Shown piece by piece: positions 1-9,484 of a DNA stretch of 14,151 nt (its first letter is position 1; the number at the start of each line of letters is the position of its first letter). Below the pieces are notes generated by a model. It was not told the origin of the DNA and did not search any database. It saw only the letters and a program-made list of their open reading frames with translations. The position numbers and the translations under genes are program-made. This DNA is from Irineochytrium annulatum. Its lineage: Eukaryota > Chytridiomycota > Chytridiomycetes > Chytridiales > Chytridiaceae. The DNA lies in assembly GCA_027600665.1 (NCBI GenBank), contig JADGJL010000764.1, positions 1-14,151 of the forward strand, given 5' to 3'.

Positions 1-425
1 ACATGAATAGCATGAAAGCGCCAACGTGTGACACCGTCCCGATCAAAGGAAACTTCACTCTAAGTCCTTTTGATATGCCAACATGTTCAAAGTAAAATAA
101 GGAAACTTGAAAAATAGATCCAAGTTATGTATGTTTGCTTATCGGATACTGAAATACGGTCGACTCGACGCAAAAATTGTTCACCAACGGGGGGATTAAT
201 ATCTGAAGTATAAATATGTCTTGTGATTAATCGAGTTTCGTTCGAGTCTATGAACAGAATAAATAAAAAGCTTAGAGGTACATAAACGAAGGTAAAATGA
301 TGTACGCGTGCTCTAACTCACGGCGAGTAGAGTAGTGAGAGCATACCGTAAAGAACTTAGCTTCGTTGCATAGTTGGTTTCAACGCGACTTTTCGCTTTT
401 TTCGCAAGAAGAGCAAACTCGCGAT
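1..425. other. Intergenic region upstream of CYT1
   Basis: This AT-rich stretch precedes the cytochrome c1 start codon. I see no credible coding exon, tRNA or other RNA gene in it. Two overlapping AATAAA hexamers at 258-267 could be a poly(A) signal for a gene ending just left of the window, but no such gene is visible. The rest presumably holds the CYT1 promoter and 5' leader; no core promoter motif was convincing. Confidence 0.5.
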
Positions 426-1554
426 ATGTTCAGGCGGTTCCCTTCCCGGGTCGCTTTCAGATCGCTCTTTACGGGAGCTGGCGGCGCGAATGGCGCTGCT
501 GGCGAGCCCCAGGCCAGCATGTTCGGCAGTCGAAAGGAAGCGTTGATTTGGTTCTCGAAGGCGACCGCCGCTTGCGGTGTCCTGGGCTACACCGCGGCCA
601 ACACCATCCCGCTTCCCCTTGCCGAGGCGAAGGCATTCGCTCTCCTGGACGACGGCGTTCACCCTGCCCACCACCCCTGGGACCACAAGAGCTGGTGGAA
701 GTCCTACGATCATGCCTCGTACGCATCGTTTTCTTTCCTTGGGCTTCTTCCTGGCTGCATCGTGTTGCTGACTGATCTGGTACAGCATCCGTCGCGGCTA
801 CCAAGTCTACCGAGAAGTCTGCGCCGCGTGCCACTCGATGGACCTGATTTCGTGGCGCAACCTTGTTGGGGTGTCGCACACCGAGGCGGAGGTGAAGGCG
901 ATGGCGGAGGAGTACGAGTACGTCGACGGGCCCAATGACGTTGGGGAGATGTTCAACCGCCCCGGAAAGGTTGGGCTGCTCGTGGATGAACGCGACTAAG
1001 AACGCTTTGCAGCTTGCGGATCGCTTCCCGAAGGCTTACCCGAACGAGGAGGCTGCGCGTGCGGCGAACGGCGGCGCGTACCCCCCGGACCTTTCGTGCA
1101 TCGTTCGTGCCCGTCACGGAGAAGAGGATTATATCTTCTCCCTCTTGCTTGGATATTGCGACCCTCCGGCCGGTGTCCACGTCCGTGAAGGTCTTCACTT
1201 CAACCCCTACTTCCCCGGTGGTGCTATCTCTATGGCCCGCGCGCTTTACGACGAGGTCGTTGACTACGAGGACGGAACCCCGAACACCGCCTCCCAACTT
1301 GCGAAGGACGTCTCTACTTTCCTGACGTGGGCCTCTTACCCCGAGCATGATGAAAGGAAGAAGATGGGTTTGAAGACCATAGCTATATCGACCATCCTGC
1401 TTGGCCTCTCGGTGTACTGGAAACGTCACAAGTGGTCGTACATCAAGTCGCGGAAGATTGTTTACAAGCCGTCGCCGAAGGTACTTTTTACTTCCTTTTT
1501 TCACTCCCCTAGTTCTCGTGGTTTTTAACGTCTTTGCAGATTCGCGATGTCTGA
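426..1554 (+). CDS. CYT1: Cytochrome c1, haem protein of mitochondrial complex III
   Basis: Exons: 426-718, 786-969, 1013-1480, 1540-1554, giving 319 residues. The protein carries electrons from the Rieske centre to cytochrome c in the bc1 complex of the inner mitochondrial membrane. Visible features: an Arg-rich N-terminus ([13 protein letters not shown]) followed by a hydrophobic stretch near 46-60, as in a two-part presequence; the haem-binding CAACH at 110-114; the family motif RPGK followed by [24 protein letters not shown]; a Met at 233 in [14 protein letters not shown] that fits the axial haem ligand; and one C-terminal membrane anchor near 280-294 followed by basic RHKW. Introns are 67, 43 and 59 nt. 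The last exon adds only IRDV and a stop, so the extreme C-terminus is the least certain part. The same frame opens upstream to 366 but only from a TTG; ATG 426 is the first ATG and starts the presequence. RRP46 follows on the same strand 168 bp downstream. Confidence 0.96.
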
Positions 1555-1722
1555 AAACATAACCTTCTCGGAGGCGGTCGAAGCATTTTTTTTAAATATA
1601 TACAATTTAACGAAGTCGTTGACTGTTTGCTCTGATGCTCGCTTATCAATCACTGGTAATTGAAGATCGAATTAATTGACTGAAGAAGGCTTGTCGGTTG
1701 TCGTCAAACACGTGCGGCCAGC
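1555..1722. other. Intergenic region between CYT1 and RRP46
   Basis: This 168-bp AT-rich spacer lies between two genes on the same strand. It must hold the CYT1 3' end and the RRP46 promoter. No canonical AATAAA was seen, only a T-run and TTTAAATATATA near 1587-1600. Confidence 0.4.
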
Positions 1723-2587
1723 ATGCCCAAGAGTGACGAGAGAGTGGATGGCCGCACGCCCTTCCAAATTCGGCCAATGTCCGCCAATCTGGGCCTCCTC
1801 AATCGAGCGGACGGTTCTGCGAGGTTCTCCTTCGGCAAGTCTTCCACTGTCGCGTCGGTGTACGGCCCCAAGGAAGTGAGAATGCGGGACGAGTTGCTCA
1901 ACAAGGCTTTCGTTGACGTTTCATTTAAGCCGTTGATTGGCTATTCTGGTTTGTTTGGATCTAAGACTTGACATTTGCGCGCTCATATCATATCGCTTGC
2001 TTCAGGTACTGCCGAGAAGTTCTACGAGCGCGTTCTCAAGAACATTCTTGAGGACCTCATAATCACAACAGGTCACCCGAGAACTGCAATCGAGATCACG
2101 ATTCAAGTGATGGGTGATGACGGAGCGGTCGGTCCCAGCTCGCTTACGTCGAGCTAAAACCTTTCAAAGATTCTTGCCACGGCTATCAACGCGGCGTTCC
2201 TTGCTCTGATGGACGCTGGTGTACCGCTTCGGGCTATGGCGGCAGCCTCGACGTCGGCAACTCTAGATGATGGCAGTTTGGTTTTAGACTCGACAAAAGA
2301 AGAAATGAAGGTACATTTTAGGTAACGACGTCGATGCGCTTACGCTTTTAAAGGACCAGAAGGCGTCCCATTTATTCGTCTTCACAAACGTGGAGCCCGA
2401 AGATGTTCTATCCGATATTTCGATCGGCGTTTTTACAGAAGAAGAGGTGTGTAGTCATTTTCGTCGAGAACACCTTAACAACCCGCGGCAGTATCGTGAA
2501 AGCAAAGAGCTGTGTCGATTTGCGGCTAAGTCGGTTCAGGACTTCCTACGGAAAGCGATAGAACGGAAGTACTTGGTCCTCTCTTGA
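1723..2587 (+). CDS. RRP46: RNA exosome ring subunit Rrp46 (RNase PH fold)
   Basis: Exons: 1723-1948, 2006-2127, 2170-2310, 2354-2446, 2492-2587, giving 225 residues, close to the usual length of about 235-245. Rrp46 (human EXOSC5) is one of six RNase PH-like subunits that form the barrel of the exosome, which threads RNA to DIS3; in animals and fungi the ring is catalytically inactive. The evidence is the start DGRTPFQIRPMSANLGLLNR, then ADGSARFSFGKSSTVASVYGP, HPRTAIEITIQVMGDDGA, ATAINAAFLALMDAGVPLRAM and a C-terminal helix ending in FLRKAIERK. Introns are 57, 42, 43 and 45 nt. The fourth (2447-2491) has no stop and a length divisible by three, so a read-through protein is possible. I splice it because TEEE joined to YRESKELCRFAAKSVQDFLR matches the family without a gap. 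Its usual partner DIS3 lies about 2.9 kb downstream. Confidence 0.92.
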
Positions 2588-2795
2588 GGCGATTGGGTGT
2601 ATATGGAGTTTGGACGCTGCGCACTACGCAAGGCAGTTAGCTTTGCATGCGGCTGAGGGGTCGGAAAACCAACGTCTCGGAGGGCTGACATCACAAAAGC
2701 AGCCACTCCGCTATCCTTTCGGTAAGGCGCTAAGCTCACGATGGTGAGAACGCTACTATTTATATTATCGATCACTTTACCGCAAGAAGAAGACA

Positions 2796-2801
2796 AATAA
2801 A
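2796..2801 (+). terminator. Candidate poly(A) signal for RRP46
   Basis: Canonical AATAAA 209 nt after the RRP46 stop codon, the only one seen on this strand before the next gene. The assignment is inferred from position. Confidence 0.4.
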
Positions 2802-2899
2802 GTTGATTCGTAGAGAAACTGATATGGAAGTCGTTGTCGATAAAACAAATCCCTAAAAACCGTCCGCATGTATCTAATGACAACAGCTTTACGCTTACT

Positions 2900-2905
2900 T
2901 TTATT
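2900..2905 (-). terminator. Candidate poly(A) signal for the MICOS subunit gene
   Basis: TTTATT on the plus strand reads AATAAA on the minus strand, about 105 nt beyond the stop codon at 3011. The assignment is inferred from position. Confidence 0.4.
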
Positions 2906-3010
2906 ATTTTTTTTTTTAATTCCCCACAATCGTGCCAAAGGACACACGAAAGAAAACCAGATTAAAGCAGCGATGGCTCTCCAGTAGCAACTCGTGCATA
3001 TCAGCGACGT

Positions 3011-3473
3011 TTACTGCTTATTCAGCGATTTGATAGCTTCCTCAAGTTTTGGATACGCGTACGCGGCCACATTCCGCACCGTTTTTGGGTAAAGTACTGC
3101 CGCCGCGCCTGCCGTGAAGACCACCGGAGCCCCAACCCGGATGGGAAACGACCGACCCTTCCCCAAGATTGCTCCAGCGAACATGGAAGTTGCAACCAGC
3201 AAGATACCGGGCAAAAGCTTCTCATCTTTATCGACGAACTTGTTTACGGTTGCAGCGATTTGTCTCTCCGCTGCGATCAAGCGCTCGTTCACTTTATCGG
3301 GGAACTTGGTGGCATTAAAACAGAAATCGACTTGCACAGATGCGAACCTCTAGCTTTTCCCAGAATGCGGTGACGGTGTGCCGCGTAGATCTCAGTTGCG
3401 CTTCAAGCATTGACGGTTCCGATCGTACGTCCTTCGGGGCTTCTTCGTCATCGTAGATCGACTTCCTTGACAT
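3011..3473 (-). CDS. MICOS complex subunit, Mic26/Mic27 (apolipoprotein O-like) type
   Basis: Exons on the minus strand: 3473-3348 and 3304-3011, giving 139 residues, with a 43-nt intron at 3305-3347. Proteins of this family sit in the inner mitochondrial membrane, bind cardiolipin and help hold cristae junctions. The N-terminus begins MSRKSIYDDEEAPKD and lacks an obvious cleavable presequence; a charged, probably helical segment follows (about 20-70). Two membrane segments (about 72-90 and 97-114) flank the short loop GKGRSFPIR, the family hallmark, and the chain ends with YPKTVRNVAAYAYPKLEEAI. Exon 1 was found by reading upstream of the second exon: the frame there opens only with a GTG that lies inside the intron, while ATG 3473 gives a sensible N-terminus in phase. 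Mic26 and Mic27 cannot be told apart by eye, so no symbol is given. It lies downstream of the LRR gene on the same strand. Confidence 0.85.
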
Positions 3474-3821
3474 GCTGCACTTGCTTCAACTTTGACCAGT
3501 TCCACCATCCTCCAGCGTTTCCGCAAGTCCCCTCTCCTTCCAGGAGCCCCTCGATTTGCCGTCTCCTTCCAGGAGCCCCTCATTTGACTACTTTAACAAC
3601 AATGAAGTATTATTTGTTTCTGGATTATATTTAACCAGTATAGAAAGGTTAAGTAAGACTGCTGTTCGCACAACAAGTCTTAATGGCTTCGTGCAAGCAT
3701 GGAAACGCCTCAACGCCCCCACACGTCCGCCTCCGTCACCGAGCAAGCCTCGCGTGAAAGGCCTGCGGCCTCAGCAGACACCTCTCCCACCCTTGCTATC
3801 GTTCACCCAAAAGTTGTGGCG
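3474..3821. other. Intergenic region between the LRR gene and the MICOS gene
   Basis: Both flanking genes read on the minus strand, so this 348-bp stretch should hold the LRR 3' end and the MICOS promoter. It contains a 20-bp direct repeat (3533-3552 and 3562-3581). Open frames in it lack recognisable motifs. No AATAAA was seen for the LRR gene. Confidence 0.45.
3533..3581. repeat. Two direct copies of a 20-bp repeat
   Basis: TCTCCTTCCAGGAGCCCCTC occurs identically at 3533-3552 and 3562-3581, a period of 29 bp with a 9-bp spacer. Each copy contains the small inverted repeat CTCCT-TCC-AGGAG. It lies 60-108 bp upstream of the MICOS start codon, so it could be promoter sequence or a simple local duplication. 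Confidence 0.85.
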
Positions 3822-5055
3822 CTAAGTCACCAATCGCATCCCCGGCCTGCGAGTCCTCACCTCCCTCACGCACGAGTCGCTTACAGCGCACCCCCTGACT
3901 CTCATCTCCCGCAACCTCATCAAACACCCCTCCCACCGCACGCCTTGCACTGACCTATCGTTCACCCACTCGTTCTGGCTCACATCCAGCACCAACAAAT
4001 TAATAAACCGCCCCGCGATGCACAGCAGCGCCGCGGGGCCCGTGAAGGCATCGAAGGTGCGGGCGATATTCAGATGTGAGAGCAGGGGCAGGGAGTCGGA
4101 GAGGAGGCGAAGGAGCGCCGTTGTGTGGAGGTAGGGCGGGGTGGAGGCGAGGGAGAGCGAATGGATCTGTGGACAACCGGCGCTAAAGTCCTCGTCGTCG
4201 GCGTCGGCGTCCTCCCAAGAGTCCGCTACGGCTTCATCCGCCTTAACCTGTTCCGACCGCGGCAGGAACGCCTTGAGTGTCCGTAGGTCTAAGTTTGACT
4301 GTGCCGGTAGCAATCATAGTTGGAGCATAAGGAAACTGATCGCCGCGCCCCGGGAAGGAAGCAATTATTAAAACAAAAAAACTTACGCCGGATAAATCGC
4401 AATATCCAAGATTAATGTCGACGAAAGCCAGCAACATGGTGTTCGCCAACGGCGCCATCTCCCCCCTGTCCGTGAGTCGCGCTCGACAGGTCAAGATCGA
4501 CTCCTTCAACGTGCTCGGCAACCGCTCAATCGCATCCCTCGTGGACCTCTCCAGATTCCTTGCGACCACTGCGGAAGCTATGTCAAACAAACTCAGCATC
4601 CCCGCGGCTTCCTTCACCGGCATCCCCACGAACCCATGCACAGCGCTCGCCGGCCTCGCTGCTCGACCGCAAAGATTATTAGTGGTCTGCCACGAGCGCG
4701 GCGGGGGCGGACCTGGAGCTGCACGAGCGGCCAACGTCCGCACGGGTAGGGGCGCAGCAGCGGCGATCAGGTAGGCGGGTATATCGCCAGTGACCTCCAG
4801 GCGGGCGTCCTCGTTCCCGCCCCAGATGATAACGGCGCCCTCGCGCTGCAATGAGGGTCCGGCGCGGCGCTGACGTTCCAACTTTCGACCATGTTCGAGT
4901 CGCTCTGTTTGCGTGTCGGTCAGTACAAGGGCAAAATTGCTTTGAATGAAGGCTGCAAATCTACCAGTGACGCTGTGACTTGGACCGACCTCTGCTGTGC
5001 TTGTGCGGTGATGAAGGATTGGGATGGCTGGTAGCTTGGATCGCTTCCTCCCCAT
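3822..5055 (-). CDS. Leucine-rich repeat (RNI-like) protein of unknown function
   Basis: Exons on the minus strand: 5055-4387 and 4298-3822, giving 381 residues, with an 88-nt intron (4299-4386) that starts with a consensus GTAAGT. I recognise a repeat class but not a specific gene. The C-terminal half reads as ribonuclease-inhibitor-like LRRs: an acidic linker near 240-260 (EDADADDEDF), then CPQIHSLSLAS, SLPLLSHLNIART, FINLLVLDVSQNEW and LREMRVRGCAVSD. The middle segment (MLSLFDIASAVVARNLER, RLPSTLKESIL) resembles the F-box-like helical cap that often precedes LRRs in fungal proteins; that is an inference. The N-terminal third (MGRKRSKLPAIP, then a Pro- and Ala-rich stretch) is low in complexity. 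ATG 5055 is the first ATG, though two in-frame TTG codons precede it. An adaptor or scaffold role would be typical, but nothing here shows it. Divergent with DIS3. Confidence 0.65.
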
Positions 5056-5455
5056 CAACAACTGGGCTGATGTGACGAGCTTTCAATCCCGTCGCGGCAC
5101 AGAGTACTTTGGCAAGTGCGAAACGGATAAAATATGGTGTGTGGCGGAGTCGATCGGAAGGGGAATGGCGAGTCGCTGTGCAAGGGTGGATGGGCGGATA
5201 GGAAATGGACGTTGGCGGTGGGAGGAGAGGAAGGGAGGATACGGGTCGAAGGCGCGGAAAAGTCAGCTAACGAGAACGCAATAAAAAGTGCTTGTATTCG
5301 CACGAAGCGGCTTGAAAGTGGCTTGTGCGTCTAGCGAAAAGACGGAAATAAAAGCTCTACAGTGGTACTGCTCGTCAAACAAAGAGAGCCTTGCCGAAGG
5401 TTTTCGCAGTCCACGAAGCTCAAGAACTCTTGTTCGTCCCAAATTTCCTTTCAAC
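5056..5455. other. Divergent promoter region between the LRR gene and DIS3
   Basis: This 400-bp region separates head-to-head start codons and should hold both promoters. The left half is purine-rich on the plus strand (many GGA and GAAGG). Open frames on both strands lack motifs and were not called. No TATA box or known factor site was convincing. Confidence 0.45.
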
Positions 5456-8400
5456 ATGCTGTTCTCGAAGGGTTTCGTCCGGAAGACCCGGCGTGGGACC
5501 GTCGTGAAGATCCTTAAGGAGCACTGTGAGTCAGCAAAACGGCTTGCGCTGTCTGCTAAAGTGAATGAAGATTTGCGTGAAGACATTTTCTGCGGAGTTA
5601 TCGGCTGCCAGAAGTGCGCGCAGGTCCCAGTGCTGGAGTCGCGACCGACCCCTCCAAGCAAGTCTTCAAAGAAGGCTTTCGCGACCACATCCCACTTCTT
5701 AATACCTGACACAAACGTGTTTTTCCATCAGGTAACCCTTTTCATCACCTGATAAAATTGTTTTAGTTGACTAAAGAGAGCTTATATGGTAGATCGACCT
5801 CCTTAGCCATGAGGCCTTCAGAAACGTGATCGTCCTCCAGACGGTCCTGAACGAGCTCAAGCATCGCTCCGCGTCCATCTACGCGCGCGTTCGAGCGCTC
5901 GTCGCCGATCCAACGCGCAAATTTTGGGTCTTCTCAAACGAGTGCCACCGAGAGACGTATGTGGAGGCAGAAAAGGGGGAAACACCGAACGACCGGAATG
6001 ACAGAGGTTACCAATTGGGTCTGCTGTATGATATTGTTAACGCGAAAGTTAGCTATTCGCGTCGCTTGCAGCTGGTACATGACCCATTTGCCTGGCCCAA
6101 CCTCTGTCGTCCTTCTTTCGGACGATGCGGACAACCGGCGGAAAGCGGCTGTTTTGCAGATCGTCGCGGCGTCTGTCAGGGAGTACGCCGAGTGCATGGA
6201 GAAGCATCCTGAGCTGTCGGACATGGTGTCTATCTATGAAGACGAGGCTGTCGAAGGAGGAAAGAGGTTCAAGTATGCCGAGGTTCTCTTCTTGGGTCAA
6301 ATCTATCCTTAATAGTCGTTATGTAGCACTTGACGCCATCTCAGATCTCCGCCGGTCTGAAGTCCGGGGCGTTTTTGCAAGGGACTCTAAACATCAGCAC
6401 TTACAACTTTTTGGAGGTTTATCTGACTCTTTCCTGTGCCTAGTGTGTTTTTTTACTTCGTTTTCTATCAGGGAAGCTTGATGACGACACTTCAAGGCGA
6501 GGAAACCCGCATCCTGGTCCTCGGGCGCGAAAACCTTAACCGCGGCGTAAACGGAGACGTTGTCGCGATTCAGCTGTTGCCGATATCGGAGTGGCCAAAG
6601 ACCGATGCGGGCGTGGCTGTTGATGAAGGTATTATTAGCAGATTACCTCATATCGCGCTAAAGGGTAGCAAAAGACGAGGAAGACGATGAAGGCGACGCG
6701 TCCACGACAAAGATGCAGGCGGACAAAAGGCCGCTGAAACCCAGTACGACGGACGACTTCTCTGCTGGGGAGCCGAAGCCCGCGGCCCGAATCGTCGGGA
6801 TTATCAAGCGCAACTGGAGGCCGTACTGCGGGACCATCGAGCCGCCTAAGGGGGCGACGGGAGGCCATCAGTCCGTTTTCTTTTGGCCGATGGACAAGAG
6901 GGTGCCGAAGATTCGGATAAGGACAAGGCAGGTCGCGAGCTTGACGGGACGGAGGATCATTGTGGCGATCGATTCGTGGTCGAAGGATTCAAGGTAGAGT
7001 ACCAACATCGCAAGCGCTGTTTTTCATTGGCGAAAAGGTATCCTTCCGGCCACTTTGTTCGGAACGTTGGTGAGGTCGGCGAGAAGACGACCGAGACCGA
7101 TGTCCTCCTGCTCGAGCACAGCGTTCCCTTTGCCCCGTTCTCAAAACAAGTCATGAAGTGCCTTCCATTGGAAGGCGAGGCGTGGGTTGTGACGAACGAC
7201 CACCTGCCCGGCCGCGTCGACTTGCGGGGCCTAACCGTTTGTAGTATTGATCCGCCTGGTACGGTATTCGTGCTTGTCTCCCTTGTGAACAGTTTAAGGC
7301 TGCACTGATATTGACGACGCTCTTCATGCGCGGTTGATGGAGAATGGGAACTATGAGGTTGGCGTTCGTAAGTATGCGGAGATGTTATGTTGTTTCTGAC
7401 GACGTCTAGATATCGCTGACGTCAGCAATTTTGTGAAGCCTTCGACTCCCATGGATGACGAAGCGGCCGGTCGCGGGACTACGGTGTACCTCGTTGATAG
7501 GCGAATAGATATGCTCCCGCCTTTGTTGGGAACAAGTAAGGTTGATGTGGTGGGTTAAGTTTAACGACGTAAGATCTCTGCTCGTTGCGATCGAACGTCG
7601 ACCGACTTTCTTTCTCATGTATTTGGGTTCGTGAGGACAGTGGTAAATGTATCTCAATCGTCACGAAATAGGAAGTCACACCGGACGCTCAGGTGGTCGA
7701 CTGCAAGTTTTCGAAGTCCGTCATCCGATCCGCGGCGTCCCTTACATACGACGAGGCTCAAGCGCGATTGGATGACCCGTATGTGAACCTCCTATGTCAT
7801 CTCGCTAAAATGTTTAAAAGCAAATTGAAGGACGAGGTGTCTACCAGTATTCGCATCCTCAATACCCTTGCAAAGAAATTTCGAGCGAGAAGAATAGAAG
7901 GGGGTGCGCTTGTCTTGGCCTCCCCGGAAGTACGTTTCACCCTAGATAACGATGCGCAGGACGCCGTCGACGTTGGTGAGTATCAATTTTCCTGTGGGCT
8001 TCCGCTGATGACGCCGTAGAGCTGAAGGAGATGAAGGAGACCAACGCGCTCGTTGAAGAGTTCATGTTATTGGCGAACATCTACGTCGCAAAGAAGATCT
8101 ACAGCATGTTCCCGGATTCATCGGTTCTCCGGTGTGACTCTAGGCAATTGCTAAGTTAACTAATATTTTGTCTCTAAGGCGGCATCCAAAACCACCCGCT
8201 ACAAATTTCGAGAGCCTCATTAAAGCTGCATCCACGAAGGGGATAACCATTGACCCGTCATCGAACGAGACCCTGGCGGCTTCATTGGACAATGCTATTG
8301 TATGTTTAACTTTTGATAAGAAATGCTGATCAGTTTGTCAAGCTGCCCGAGGAGCCGTACTTCAACAAGCTTATGCGGATCATGACGACTCGGTGCATGA

Positions 8401-9162
8401 TGCAGGCCGTGTATTTTTGCTCCGGGTCCTTGCCTAAAGAGGAATTTTGGTACAACCTGCGAAGTTTAATGTGAATTGTGACCACGTGTAGGCATTACGG
8501 CCTAGCCTCTGAGATTTACACCCACTTCACATCACCCATTCGACGATATGCAGGTGCGCTAGGTCGCTGACGTTTCTGTCGAGTTAACTGTTTTCAGATC
8601 TGCAGGTGCATCGCTTGTTGGCGGCGTGTATTGGCTACGATAAGATCTACTCTTCTGAGCTAGTCGACAAGGTCAAAGTGTCCGAACTTTGTGACGGTGA
8701 GATTACGCAACAGGCCTTCACTGATATTCTTAGGTTTGAACTATCGGAATCGGATGGCTCAGCAAGCCGCTCGATCCTCCGTTGAGCTCTACACGAACCT
8801 CTTCTTCAAGTCAAAGAAAATCGAGGAGCCGGCCTTTATCACGCGCGTCTTGAAGAACGGCTTCATCGTGCTCATCCCCAGGCACGATTGTACTTTAGCT
8901 TGCTTAATTGCTAATCATCTTTCCCTTCTGCAGGTTTGGGATCGAGGGCATCATCTACTCCGGGCCGAATGCGGATTTCAACGTTTTGGAGTACAACTCC
9001 ACAAACGAGACGCTGGTTCACCGGGCGTCGAAGACAGTGTTTGCAATATTTGGAAAAGTTAAGGTGAAGGTGGAGGTGCAGGAGGCCGGGCACGTTTCGC
9101 AACGGTCGAAGCTTGTGTTGCGGTTGTTGGAGCCTCACATACCGGGATTGAATGTTGATTAG
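5456..9162 (+). CDS. DIS3: Exosome catalytic subunit DIS3/Rrp44 (PIN and RNB nuclease)
   Basis: Twenty exons: 5456-5525, 5571-5731, 5793-6006, 6053-6282, 6327-6416, 6472-6628, 6669-6993, 7038-7258, 7299-7367, 7410-7535, 7574-7626, 7672-7778, 7821-7975, 8020-8131, 8179-8299, 8343-8449, 8492-8553, 8598-8696, 8734-8881, 8934-9162. They join in phase to 951 residues (human about 958). DIS3 is the processive 3'-5' exonuclease and endonuclease of the exosome. Seen in order: start [21 protein letters not shown]3 cysteines 31, 36 and 39; PIN domain with LIPDTN (D70), LNEL (E98), NDRNDR (D144, D147) and a Asp pair at 172-173, so the endonuclease site looks intact; cold-shock domains, with [15 protein letters not shown] at 348-362; RNB active-site cluster [15 protein letters not shown] at 485-499; TSPIRRYAD ending at 794; C-terminal S1 domain. 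Nineteen introns of 37-61 nt. The last (8882-8933) seems to be GC-AG; the fifteenth has two acceptors 9 nt apart. Confidence 0.96.
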
Positions 9163-9484
9163 TGATGAGCAGTTTGTGGATGGAACATATGGATGTTACT
9201 TTTAAGTGGGCGGCATGTGCAGGTATTGCGCAACTGCGCTAAGTTATCAGTACGGGAGTCGAGATACCGCACCCGGAAGGACCACCTCCAATTACGAGGA
9301 AATCAAACGGGACATATTTGCCCATATTTGCATAATGCATTGTATACCTAGTATATTACGAAAACGATCATATGCTTCCACTACTTGCAACCCCGGGTAT
9401 CCTATATATGTTCAAAATGCCGCCAATACATAAAACGTTCCTTAAACCAAAGCATAAAATACCGCCGACACTTCATTGCCTTCG
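9163..9484. other. Convergent intergenic region between DIS3 and RAD14/XPA
   Basis: This 322-bp region lies between converging genes. A 75-codon open frame at 9206-9433 lacks an ATG-proximal context or motif and was not called. No AATAAA was seen on either strand inside it. One AATAAA at 9536-9541 on the plus strand lies antisense within the last XPA exon and could end DIS3 transcripts, which would make the 3' ends overlap. Confidence 0.4.

Larger units (their letters stand above)
2588..3010. other. Convergent intergenic region between RRP46 and the MICOS gene
   Basis: This 423-bp region lies between two converging genes. It holds candidate poly(A) signals for both, at 2796-2801 (+) and 2900-2905 (-), and an uninterrupted run of 11 T at 2907-2917. 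A minus-strand open frame across 2536-2883 overlaps the RRP46 3' end, has no recognisable motifs and was not called. No tRNA or snoRNA was recognised. Confidence 0.5.

Noticed and set aside
225..255. TTCGAGT resembling a tRNA T-loop
   Set aside because: The flanking bases do not form a T-stem, and no acceptor or anticodon arm is present.
366..425. Upstream extension of the CYT1 reading frame
   Set aside because: It opens only with TTG; the first ATG is at 426 and begins a good mitochondrial presequence.
2536..2883. 115-codon open frame on the minus strand
   Set aside because: It overlaps the RRP46 3' end in antisense, has no recognisable motif and contains the RRP46 poly(A) candidate.
2907..2917. 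T11 run as an RNA polymerase III terminator
   Set aside because: No tRNA, 5S or U6-like sequence or A/B boxes were found next to it; it more likely belongs to the 3' region of the converging genes.
4415..4774. 119-codon plus-strand frame
   Set aside because: It is antisense to the LRR gene in a GC-rich stretch; the minus-strand frame has the LRR pattern and a consensus intron.
5263..5712. 149-codon minus-strand frame
   Set aside because: It is antisense to the first two DIS3 exons, which carry clear family motifs.
9206..9433. 75-codon plus-strand frame after DIS3
   Set aside because: No motif, no likely start context, and it lies in the 3' region between converging genes.
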